From NCBI GenBank assembly GCA_028290225.1, contig JAQGKH010000050.1:1-5526 (forward strand): a stretch of 5,526 nucleotides of DNA, written 5' to 3'. The DNA is from Devosia sp. Its GTDB lineage: Bacteria > Pseudomonadota > Alphaproteobacteria > Rhizobiales > Devosiaceae. A program made the translations under genes and the position numbers. The notes below the pieces were generated by a model. The model was given only the letters and a program-made list of their open reading frames with translations. It was not told where the DNA came from and did not search any database. Below are positions 1 through 5,526 of the stretch, piece by piece; the first letter of the stretch is position 1; each line of letters begins with the position of its first letter.

Positions 1-438
1 AAGCAAAAGCGCCTGGCGGTGATCGGTGGACTTGCCATCGTAGTGGCGTTCGCGACAACCCTGGTGCTCGTCGCCCTGCGCGACCAGATCGTGTTCTTCT
101 ATGCCCCGTCCGACATCATTGCCCGGCAGGTGCAGCCAGGTCAGGCCATCCGGATTGGCGGGCTGGTGAAAGACGGCAGCTGGGTGCGCGATGGGCAGCA
201 CAACAGCTTTGTGGTGACCGATAACCAGAACGAGATTGCCGCGACCTATACCGGGATCCTGCCCGACCTGTTCCGGGAAGGGCAGGGCGTGGTCGCCGAA
301 GGCAGCATCGGTTCGGATGGCGTTTTTACCGCCAGCAATGTTCTGGCCAAGCACGACGAAAACTATGTTCCCAAGGAAGTGGTCGATGCGCTCAAGCGCA
401 GTGGCGAGTGGCGGCCCGATACGGCGAGCACGAACTGA
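1..438 (+). CDS. ccmE: Cytochrome c maturation heme chaperone CcmE (CycJ), 5' end cut by window edge
   Basis: CcmE is a membrane-anchored periplasmic chaperone of System I cytochrome c biogenesis. It binds heme covalently and passes it to CcmF. The reading frame is open from base 1 (KQKRLAVIGG...), and family members usually begin with a short basic stretch like this. The true start therefore lies a few codons before the window; the GTG at 19 would cut into the membrane anchor and is not the start. Visible are a basic N-terminus, one transmembrane segment (visible residues about 5-22), the IVFFYAPSDI stretch typical of the family, a beta-rich OB-fold domain, and the heme-attachment motif LAKHDENYVP. 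The heme-binding His is codon 352-354 and the axial-ligand Tyr is 364-366, so this is the usual His-type CcmE rather than the rare Cys-type. 145 residues are visible, close to the usual length of about 150-160. The stop overlaps the ccmF start by one base (TGATG). Confidence 0.96.
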   Translation, partial: KQKRLAVIGGLAIVVAFATTLVLVALRDQIVFFYAPSDIIARQVQPGQAIRIGGLVKDGSWVRDGQHNSFVVTDNQNEIAATYTGILPDLFREGQGVVAEGSIGSDGVFTASNVLAKHDENYVPKEVVDALKRSGEWRPDTASTN

Positions 439-2411
439 TGGCCATTGAGCTCGGGCATTTCGCTCTCATCCTCGCCTTTGCCATCGCCACGGTGTCGGCT
501 ATCGGGGGCTTGGCCTTCCGCCCCGCCGGGGAGCGGCTGGCGCTGGTGCTGAGCCAAGGCGCGGTGCTTCAGTTCGTGCTGGTTGCAGTCGCCTTTGCAG
601 CTTTGATCCAGGCCTTTGTGAGTTCGGATTTCTCCCTCGCCCTGGCCGCAAACAATTCCCATTCGCTCAAGCCCCTCTTGTTCAAGATCTCCGGGGTGTG
701 GGGCAATCACGAAGGCTCCATGGTGTTGTGGATCCTCATCCTCGTGCTGTTCGGCGCCTTGGTGGCGGCCTTTGGGCGGGGCTTGCCTCCTGACCTGCTG
801 GCGCTTGTTCTGGCCACGCAGAGCCTGCTGGCGGCAGCATTTGGCGGGTTTACGCTCTTCACCTCCAATCCGTTCGCCCGGCTGGTGCCGGCGCCGCTCC
901 AGGGGGGCGACCTTAACCCGGTGCTGCAGGATGTGGGGCTCGCCATCCACCCGCCACTGCTTTACGCGGGCTATGTAGGGTTTTCGATCTGCTTTTCCTT
1001 TGCCGTTGCGGCGCTGATCTCGGGTCGCATTGACCAGGCCTGGGCTCGCTGGGTGCGGCCCTGGACCATGCTCAGCTGGACCTTCCTGACCCTCGGGATC
1101 GCCATGGGCTCATACTGGGCTTATTACGAGCTCGGCTGGGGCGGTTGGTGGTTCTGGGATCCGGTGGAAAATGCCAGCTTCATGCCCTGGCTGGCCGGCA
1201 CCGCTCTGCTCCACTCGGCCCTGGTGATGGAAAAGCGCAACGCGCTCAAAGTCTGGACGATCTTTTTGTCCATCATCACCTTCTCGCTGTCGTTGCTGGG
1301 CACCTTCCTGGTTCGCTCGGGCATCCTGACTTCGGTGCACACCTTTGCCAGCGACCCGACCCGCGGCCTGGTGATCCTCACTCTGTTGGCATTGGTGATC
1401 GGCGGTGCTTTCGCCTTGTTTGCCCTTCGCGCCTCAACCTTGCGGCAAGGCGGGCTGTTTGCACCCGTCAGCCGAGAAGGCGCGCTGATCCTCAACAACC
1501 TCTTTCTGGCGACCGCAGTTGGTGCCGTGCTGGTTGGCACGCTTTACCCGCTGGTTCTTGACGCTCTGGGGGGCACGACAATTTCGGTCGGAGCGCCGTT
1601 CTTCAACCTGACCTTTGGCGCGCTGATGGCCCCGCTGCTGCTGATCCTGCCCTTCGGTCCGCTGCTCGCCTGGAAGCGGGCTGACATCGTGGGCGCGGCA
1701 CAGCGCTTGTTGGGGGCAGGGGCGCTCGCCATTTTCCTGACGATCCTGATTGCCTCGCTTGGCGGCCGCTCGATCTCGTTGGCGCCGCTTGGCCTCCTTC
1801 TGGGCTTTTGGGTGGCGTTTGGTGCGGTTGCCGAGCTGATCGACCGGGGTCGCCTCGGCCGCATCCCGCTGCGCGAAAGTGTCCGTCGCTTGGTCGGACT
1901 GCCCCGCTCCGCCTGGTCTACGGCAGTGGCTCACTTCGGCATCGGCGTCTCGGTCCTGGGTATTGTGGCGACTTCTGCATGGCAAACCGAACTGGTCACC
2001 ACCCTTAATCCGGGTGAAAGCGCCGAGTTGTCGGGCTATACGATCGCGTTCAACACGTTCCAAGAAGTTCCCGGGCCAAATTACCGGGCCGAGCAAGGCA
2101 GTTTCACCGTGACCGCTCCTGGCGGTGGCACCCGGCCCCTGACCGCTGAACGCCGCATTTATGGGGCCAGCGGCATGCCGACAACCGAGGCAGCGATCAG
2201 CACCTATGGCTTCTCGCAGCTGTATCTCCAGCTTGGGGAGCCGCTGGACACCACCCATGTCGTCCGGATCTGGCATAAGCCCTATATTACCTTGATCTGG
2301 CTGGGGGCCCTGCTGATGGCTGGGGCGGGAGTATTATCGCTATCCGATCGCCGCCAGCGCATCGGGGCCCCCCGGGCAGCGGCGAAAATGGTCCCGGAGC
2401 CTGGCCAATGA
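438..2411 (+). CDS. ccmF: Cytochrome c heme lyase core subunit CcmF (CycK)
   Basis: CcmF is the integral-membrane heart of the System I heme lyase. It takes heme from holo-CcmE and, with CcmH/CcmI, attaches it to the CXXCH motif of apocytochrome c. The protein is 657 aa, the usual family length, with many hydrophobic segments throughout. The WWD domain is intact: WGGWWFWDPVEN at residues 234-245, followed by MPWL. The four conserved histidines can be placed by context: periplasmic H171 (in HPPLLY) and H301 (in LTSVHTFASD), and membrane H259 (in TALLHS) and H499 (in AHFGIG). They correspond to E. coli H173, H303, H261 and H491. NHEGSMVLW (90-98) is another family signature. A soluble periplasmic stretch (about 515-612) with PTTEAAI precedes the last membrane helix. 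The ATG at 438 is chosen because MAIELGHFAL matches family N-termini; a GTG at 408 in the same frame lies inside ccmE. It overlaps ccmE by 1 base and ccmH by 4 (ATGA), which suggests translational coupling. Confidence 0.97.
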   Translation: MAIELGHFALILAFAIATVSAIGGLAFRPAGERLALVLSQGAVLQFVLVAVAFAALIQAFVSSDFSLALAANNSHSLKPLLFKISGVWGNHEGSMVLWILILVLFGALVAAFGRGLPPDLLALVLATQSLLAAAFGGFTLFTSNPFARLVPAPLQGGDLNPVLQDVGLAIHPPLLYAGYVGFSICFSFAVAALISGRIDQAWARWVRPWTMLSWTFLTLGIAMGSYWAYYELGWGGWWFWDPVENASFMPWLAGTALLHSALVMEKRNALKVWTIFLSIITFSLSLLGTFLVRSGILTSVHTFASDPTRGLVILTLLALVIGGAFALFALRASTLRQGGLFAPVSREGALILNNLFLATAVGAVLVGTLYPLVLDALGGTTISVGAPFFNLTFGALMAPLLLILPFGPLLAWKRADIVGAAQRLLGAGALAIFLTILIASLGGRSISLAPLGLLLGFWVAFGAVAELIDRGRLGRIPLRESVRRLVGLPRSAWSTAVAHFGIGVSVLGIVATSAWQTELVTTLNPGESAELSGYTIAFNTFQEVPGPNYRAEQGSFTVTAPGGGTRPLTAERRIYGASGMPTTEAAISTYGFSQLYLQLGEPLDTTHVVRIWHKPYITLIWLGALLMAGAGVLSLSDRRQRIGAPRAAAKMVPEPGQ

Positions 2412-2875
2412 CCTGGCTGCGCGTGCTTGTGCTGATCTGCGCAGTGCTGTTGATGGCACCCGCCTTTGCGGTTGGGCCGGACGAGATATTGCCCAATCCC
2501 GCCCTTGAGAGCCGGGCCCGCGACATCTCGGCCGGCCTGCGTTGCCTTGTCTGCCAGAACCAGTCGATCGACGACAGCGATGCGGATCTCGCGCGGGATT
2601 TGCGGATCCTTGTGCGTGAGCGCCTCCTGGCCGGCGACAGCGACGAAGCGGTGCGCCAGTTTCTCGTGGATCGCTATGGTGAATATGTGCTGTTGGCGCC
2701 GCGCCTGGGGGCGCACACGATGCTGCTCTGGGCTGCCGGGCCGCTATTGCTGCTGGTAGGGGTCGGCGGCCTTTGGCTCGCGGCACGGCGGCACAAGCGG
2801 CAGCAGCAGGGTGAAATGACCGACGAAGAGGCCGAGGCGCTGGACAGCCTGCGCCAGCCTTCGAGCGAGCGCTAG
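2408..2875 (+). CDS. ccmH: Cytochrome c maturation thiol-oxidoreductase CcmH (CycL), short form
   Basis: CcmH is a membrane-anchored periplasmic protein that keeps or resolves the CXXCH thiols of apocytochrome c for heme ligation, working with CcmF and CcmI. The 155 aa product has a signal peptide (hydrophobic core about 5-21, likely cut near AFA-V). The active-site motif is LRCLVCQNQSIDDSDADLAR, with C46 and C49. A C-terminal membrane helix (about 112-132, LLWAAGPLLLLVGVG) is followed by a short basic and acidic cytoplasmic tail. In E. coli, CcmH is about twice as long because a TPR (CcmI-like) domain is fused at the C-terminus. That domain is absent here, as is normal in alphaproteobacteria, where CcmI/CycH is a separate gene, expected upstream of this window. 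The ATG overlaps the ccmF stop by 4 bases, and GGAG at 2396-2399 is a well-placed ribosome binding site inside the end of ccmF. Confidence 0.95.
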   Translation: MTWLRVLVLICAVLLMAPAFAVGPDEILPNPALESRARDISAGLRCLVCQNQSIDDSDADLARDLRILVRERLLAGDSDEAVRQFLVDRYGEYVLLAPRLGAHTMLLWAAGPLLLLVGVGGLWLAARRHKRQQQGEMTDEEAEALDSLRQPSSER

Positions 2876-2913
2876 CGGACGGCTCGCCTTACCAAAGTTT
2901 AATCCGGACGCAA

Positions 2914-2931
2914 CGTCGCCGAAAGGCGGTG
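2914..2931 (+). other. Small GNRA-capped hairpin in the ccmH-degP spacer
   Basis: In the 113-base spacer, bases 2914-2920 pair with 2925-2931 around a GAAA tetraloop. The stem is 7 bp, five Watson-Crick pairs (four of them next to the loop) and two G-U pairs. No T-tract follows (the next bases are CATTCCATAT), so it is not a classical intrinsic terminator. It could stabilise or mark an mRNA end between the ccm operon and degP, or act in the degP leader, or be chance in GC-rich DNA. No convincing sigma-70, RpoH or EcfG promoter could be recognised by eye in the rest of the spacer (2876-2988). Confidence 0.35.
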
Positions 2932-2972
2932 CATTCCATATGTATCGCACAGGCTGGTGAGACGGCCTTTCC

Positions 2973-2978
2973 AAGGAG
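2973..2978 (+). promoter_or_regulatory. Ribosome binding site of degP
   Basis: AAGGAG is a near-perfect Shine-Dalgarno sequence, 10 bases before the ATG at 2989. It decides the start: an in-frame GTG at 2929 would add 20 residues ahead of a textbook signal peptide and has no such site. Confidence 0.85.
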
Positions 2979-2988
2979 ACGAATTCCA

Positions 2989-4527
2989 ATGCGCTCAACA
3001 ATTCTTTCGCGGACGCGTCGTTGGCTCGGGGCCTCGGCCCTGGCGCTGATGGTGGGTATCGGCGGCGTGTCCACTGCTTTTGTCATGACCGGCCAGGCGG
3101 CAAATGCCCAGGTCCAGAACACCGCGCAGATCACTGTGCCTCCAGTGGCACAGCCCCAGCAGGGCTTCGCTGATCTCGTAGAGGCAGTCAAACCCGCCGT
3201 GGTATCCATTCTTGTGGAAGCCGAGGAGGCTGGCCAGAACGTGCAGCGTCGCGGCGGCCAGTTCAACTTCAACATGCCGGACCTGCCCGAAGGTCACCCC
3301 TTCCGTGACTTCTTCGATCAGTTTGGTGACCGTTTCGGCGGTCCCGATGGCCGTGGCCAAGGTTCGGAGGACGTGCCGGAGCCGCGCCACTACATGGCTG
3401 CGGGTTCAGGTTTCGTGATTTCCGCTGACGGTTATGTCGTGACCAACAACCACGTGGTGGAGGACGCCACCAAGGTCACCGTCGTGTTCGACGATGGCAC
3501 CGAGCAGATTGCCGAGATCGTCGGCACCGACGAACGCACTGATCTGGCCGTGCTCAAGATCGAAGGCCAGGACCTGCCTTTCGTGAACTTCGAAGCCGAG
3601 CCGAGCCGCGTGGGTGACTGGGTGGTCGCTGTCGGCAATCCCTTCGGCCTTGGTGGCACGGTGACGGTGGGTGTGATTTCCGGCTCCGGGCGCAATATCG
3701 GCGGCTCCGGCTACGGCGACTTCCTGCAGATCGACGCTGCGGTCAACACCGGCAATTCGGGTGGCCCCGCCTTCAATGCCAATGGCGAAGTCGTGGGCGT
3801 CAACACCGCCATCTACTCCCCCAATGGCGGCAATGTCGGTATCGCCTTCGCGATCCCGGCAGCCACCGTCAAGACCATTGTCGGCCAGTTGATCGAAGAT
3901 GGCTCGGTGACCCGCGGCTATCTCGGCGTGTCCATTCAGGACGTGACCAAGGACATCGCCGACAGCGTCGGGCTGCCGAACGCCCGTGGTGCCATTGTGC
4001 GCGATGCGGCCCCCGATGGCCCGGCCGGTCCGGCCGGCGTGCGCTCGGGTGATATCATCACCCAGGTTGACGGCGAGCAGATCGACGACGCCCTGGACTT
4101 GAGCCGCACCATTGCCGGCAAGGCCCCGGACTCAACTGTTGAGCTGACCATCTGGCGTGACGGTGCTGAAACCAAGCTCCCGGTCAAGCTGCAGACACTG
4201 ACTGAACAAACCGCGCCGGCCGATACCCAGGAACAGCCTGCAGCTCCCGAGCAGCCTGCCCAATCCAGCGTCGGTTTGACCCTGGTGCCGAATGCCGGCG
4301 GCCCTGGTGGCCTGCTGATCCAGGGAGTTGATCCCGAGAGCCCTGCGGCAGAACGTGGCTTTGCTGTTGGCGACGCCATTCTCGAGGTCGACAACAAGCC
4401 GGTTGCTTCGGTTCAGGAGTTTGAAGCCGCAATTGCGGCGGTCAAGCAGCGCGGGCTCAACACCGCCCTGGTCAAGGCCAGCCGCGATGGCGAGGCTCGC
4501 TTCGTCGGCCTGCCCCTGGGCGAGTAA
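2989..4527 (+). CDS. degP: Do-family periplasmic serine endoprotease (DegP/HtrA type)
   Basis: This is a trypsin-like protease and chaperone of the envelope that degrades or refolds damaged exported proteins. The product is 512 aa, typical of two-PDZ DegP/DegQ proteins. A signal peptide has a basic start (RSTILSRTRR), a hydrophobic core (about 12-33) and a likely cut after A40 (QAANA-Q). The protease domain (about 57-300) carries the full triad: H155 in TNNHVV, D185 in RTDLAV and S257 in GNSGGP. An extended LA-type loop (about 84-135) is rich in Phe, Asp and Gly. PDZ1 spans about 308-403, with YLGV as carboxylate-binding loop. A Gln/Pro/Ala-rich linker (404-427) leads to PDZ2 (about 428-508). 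I see no cysteine in it. It sits 113 bases after ccmH, so it may have its own promoter or be read through from the ccm operon, and it ends at a strong terminator. The family is certain; whether it is the functional DegP, DegQ or another Do paralog cannot be told from sequence alone. Confidence 0.95.
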   Translation: MRSTILSRTRRWLGASALALMVGIGGVSTAFVMTGQAANAQVQNTAQITVPPVAQPQQGFADLVEAVKPAVVSILVEAEEAGQNVQRRGGQFNFNMPDLPEGHPFRDFFDQFGDRFGGPDGRGQGSEDVPEPRHYMAAGSGFVISADGYVVTNNHVVEDATKVTVVFDDGTEQIAEIVGTDERTDLAVLKIEGQDLPFVNFEAEPSRVGDWVVAVGNPFGLGGTVTVGVISGSGRNIGGSGYGDFLQIDAAVNTGNSGGPAFNANGEVVGVNTAIYSPNGGNVGIAFAIPAATVKTIVGQLIEDGSVTRGYLGVSIQDVTKDIADSVGLPNARGAIVRDAAPDGPAGPAGVRSGDIITQVDGEQIDDALDLSRTIAGKAPDSTVELTIWRDGAETKLPVKLQTLTEQTAPADTQEQPAAPEQPAQSSVGLTLVPNAGGPGGLLIQGVDPESPAAERGFAVGDAILEVDNKPVASVQEFEAAIAAVKQRGLNTALVKASRDGEARFVGLPLGE

Positions 4528-4535
4528 CACCAACA

Positions 4536-4566
4536 GGCCCCGGAGCTCGGCTCCGGGGCCATTTTT
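4536..4566 (+). terminator. Strong intrinsic terminator after degP
   Basis: A perfect 11-bp GC-rich stem pairs 4536-4546 (GGCCCCGGAGC) with 4550-4560 (GCTCCGGGGCC) around a TCG loop. One A and five Ts (4562-4566) follow. It begins 8 bases after the degP stop, the expected place for a Rho-independent terminator. The opposite strand has no good T-tract beside the stem, so it acts mainly on + strand transcripts. Confidence 0.9.
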
Positions 4567-4579
4567 CAGCGCCCGCGCC

Positions 4580-4583
4580 GGAG
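4580..4583 (+). promoter_or_regulatory. Ribosome binding site of the response regulator
   Basis: GGAG lies 7 bases before the GTG at 4591 and supports that start codon. The encoded MKILLIEDD is the normal beginning of an OmpR-type receiver domain. Confidence 0.7.
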
Positions 4584-4590
4584 CGTCACG

Positions 4591-5262
4591 GTGAAGATTC
4601 TGCTGATTGAAGATGACCGCGAAGCGGCGAGCTACCTGATCCAGGCGCTCGATGAAGCCGGGCACGTCACCCATCACGCCGCTGATGGGGAAACCGGTTA
4701 CGCCATGGCATCCGACATGGAATATGACGTTCTGATCGTTGATCGCATGCTGCCGCGCCGGGATGGACTTTCCATTGTGGAATCGCTGCGTGCCGAGGGC
4801 GACAACACGCCGGTGCTGATCCTGTCTGCCTTGGGCGAAGTGGATGATCGGGTCACAGGCCTGCGGGCCGGTGGCGACGATTACCTCACCAAGCCGTATG
4901 CCTTCACCGAATTGCTGGCGCGGGTCGAAGTTCTCGCGCGCCGATCCAGCCCTTCCGAGGCGGCGACCACCTATGAGGTCAATGGCCTGGTACTCGACCG
5001 GCTGTCACGCAAGGTCGAGCGTGATGGCGAAACCATCCTGCTGCAGCCGCGCGAATTCCGGTTGCTGGAATACCTGATGAAGAATGCCGGCAAGGTGGTG
5101 ACCCGGACCATGCTGCTGGAAAATGTCTGGGACTACCATTTCGATCCTCAGACCAATGTCATCGACGTGCATATGTCGCGGCTGCGTGCCAAGATCGATA
5201 AGGGCTATGCCAATCCGCTGCTCCATACGGTGCGCGGCGCCGGCTATGTGATCCGCGAGTAG
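4591..5262 (+). CDS. OmpR/PhoB-family two-component response regulator
   Basis: This is a DNA-binding transcription regulator switched by phosphorylation, presumably by the kinase encoded just after it. It is 223 aa, standard for the family. The receiver domain (about 1-118) shows the acidic pocket E7/D8, the phospho-acceptor D51 (in LIVDRMLP), the switch residue S79 (in LILSALG) and the conserved K101 (in YLTKPY). The winged-helix effector domain (about 125-222) shows LLQPREFRLLEYLM, then VVTRTMLLENVW, the recognition-helix region NVIDVHMSRLRAKID and the terminal wing TVRGAGYVI. The start is GTG, supported by GGAG 7 bases upstream. It is 63 bases from degP, with a terminator between, so it should be transcribed separately or by leaky read-through. 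Target genes cannot be read from the sequence; its place next to degP makes an envelope-related regulon plausible (inference). I do not assign a named gene because OmpR-family members are too alike to tell apart this way. Confidence 0.95.
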   Translation: MKILLIEDDREAASYLIQALDEAGHVTHHAADGETGYAMASDMEYDVLIVDRMLPRRDGLSIVESLRAEGDNTPVLILSALGEVDDRVTGLRAGGDDYLTKPYAFTELLARVEVLARRSSPSEAATTYEVNGLVLDRLSRKVERDGETILLQPREFRLLEYLMKNAGKVVTRTMLLENVWDYHFDPQTNVIDVHMSRLRAKIDKGYANPLLHTVRGAGYVIRE

Positions 5263-5265
5263 CGC

Positions 5266-5526
5266 GTGCACCGACTTGCCCAACTCTGGCGCACCTCGAC
5301 GGTTCGGCTGACCGCGACTTTTATTGCCATCTTTATCCTTTTTGCCGTGCTGCTGCTGGCCTTCATCACCTGGCAATCGAGTGTGCAGATCCAGCGCCAG
5401 CAAGCCGATGATATTGACCGTGAAGTCCGCCTGTTCCAGCGGATCGACGCCAACCAGGGCATTCGCGAGCTGGCGCTTGCGGTGGACCGGCTTTCGCGCC
5501 AGCCGGGCCCGGGAGTTTACTTTCTG
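5266..5526 (+). CDS. Sensor histidine kinase, N-terminal part only (3' end outside window)
   Basis: An open frame of 87 codons runs to the window edge without a stop. It begins with GTG, 3 bases after the response-regulator stop. That stop (TAG, 5260-5262) is in the same frame, so translation cannot start further upstream. The next in-frame GTG falls inside the membrane helix, which makes 5266 the only sensible start. There is no strong ribosome binding site, which fits translational coupling to the regulator. Visible are a basic N-terminus (HRLAQLWRTSTVR), one clear transmembrane helix (about 15-36, ending in ITW), then a polar, probably periplasmic helical stretch (SSVQIQRQQADDIDREVRL and on). 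The catalytic HisKA and ATPase domains would lie beyond the window, so the kinase call rests on the position after an OmpR-type regulator and on this N-terminal architecture. Confidence 0.82.
   Translation, partial: MHRLAQLWRTSTVRLTATFIAIFILFAVLLLAFITWQSSVQIQRQQADDIDREVRLFQRIDANQGIRELALAVDRLSRQPGPGVYFL

Noticed and set aside
408..437. A GTG start for ccmF at 408, ten codons upstream
   Set aside because: It lies wholly within ccmE and encodes residues unlike CcmF N-termini. The ATG at 438 gives the family-like MAIELGHFAL and the usual TGATG coupling.
1434..2276. A long open frame on the - strand (280 codons)
   Set aside because: It lies opposite ccmF, is rich in Arg, Gln and Gly as expected for antisense of a GC-rich hydrophobic gene, and has no recognisable domain. 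It is a shadow of codon bias, as are the other - strand frames.
2820..2872. The charged C-terminal tail of CcmH as a remnant of a lost CcmI domain
   Set aside because: The tail is about 20 residues with no TPR-like pattern. Short CcmH proteins with such tails are normal in alphaproteobacteria.
2936..2941. CCATAT as a possible -10 element of an RpoH-type promoter for degP
   Set aside because: The bases about 17 upstream (around 2914-2919) do not resemble CTTGAA, so the pair of boxes is not there. AT-rich hexamers in a spacer are not evidence by themselves.
2929..2988. A GTG start for degP at 2929
   Set aside because: It would put 20 residues ahead of a standard signal peptide and has no good ribosome binding site. 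The ATG at 2989 has AAGGAG at proper spacing. The GTG also falls in the hairpin's 3' arm.
4021..4038. Tandem near-repeat CCGGCCGGT/CCGGCCGGC
   Set aside because: It only encodes the repeated Pro-Ala-Gly at the start of a PDZ1 loop in degP. Two copies of a 9-base GC-rich unit in frame need no further explanation.

Overview
The window is a GC-rich, tightly packed stretch with all genes on the + strand. Gene content and order are those of an alphaproteobacterium, most likely of the order Hyphomicrobiales (Rhizobiales). The order is ccmE-ccmF-ccmH (called cycJ-cycK-cycL in rhizobia), then a Do-family periplasmic protease, then an OmpR-type response regulator and a sensor kinase. From memory, the same order occurs in Sinorhizobium and relatives. 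A Devosia-like source would fit, but that is an impression and has not been tested by search.

Region 1 (1-2875) is the 3' part of a System I cytochrome c maturation operon. It holds the heme chaperone CcmE (its first few codons lie before the window), the heme lyase core subunit CcmF, and the thiol-oxidoreductase CcmH. The genes overlap by 1 and 4 bases, so they are probably translationally coupled. CcmE carries heme to CcmF in the membrane. CcmH handles the CXXCH thiols of apocytochrome c, and CcmF/CcmH complete thioether attachment in the periplasm. CcmH is the short form without a TPR domain, so a separate CcmI (CycH) is expected upstream of the window.

Region 2 (2876-4566) is a 113-base spacer with a small GNRA-capped hairpin, followed by a complete DegP/HtrA-type protease with a signal peptide, an intact His-Asp-Ser triad and two PDZ domains. 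It ends at a strong intrinsic terminator.

Region 3 (4567-5526) is a two-component pair: a complete OmpR/PhoB-family response regulator, and 3 bases after its stop the N-terminal part of a membrane histidine kinase that runs off the window. Its position next to an envelope protease suggests, as inference only, a role in sensing the cell envelope.

I found no mobile element, CRISPR array, tRNA or rRNA, no broken gene and no sign of recent transfer. This looks like a conserved chromosomal housekeeping locus, and I do not see a new system in it. The points most worth checking are regulatory: where the response regulator's promoter lies, given the terminator just before it, and what the structured degP leader does.
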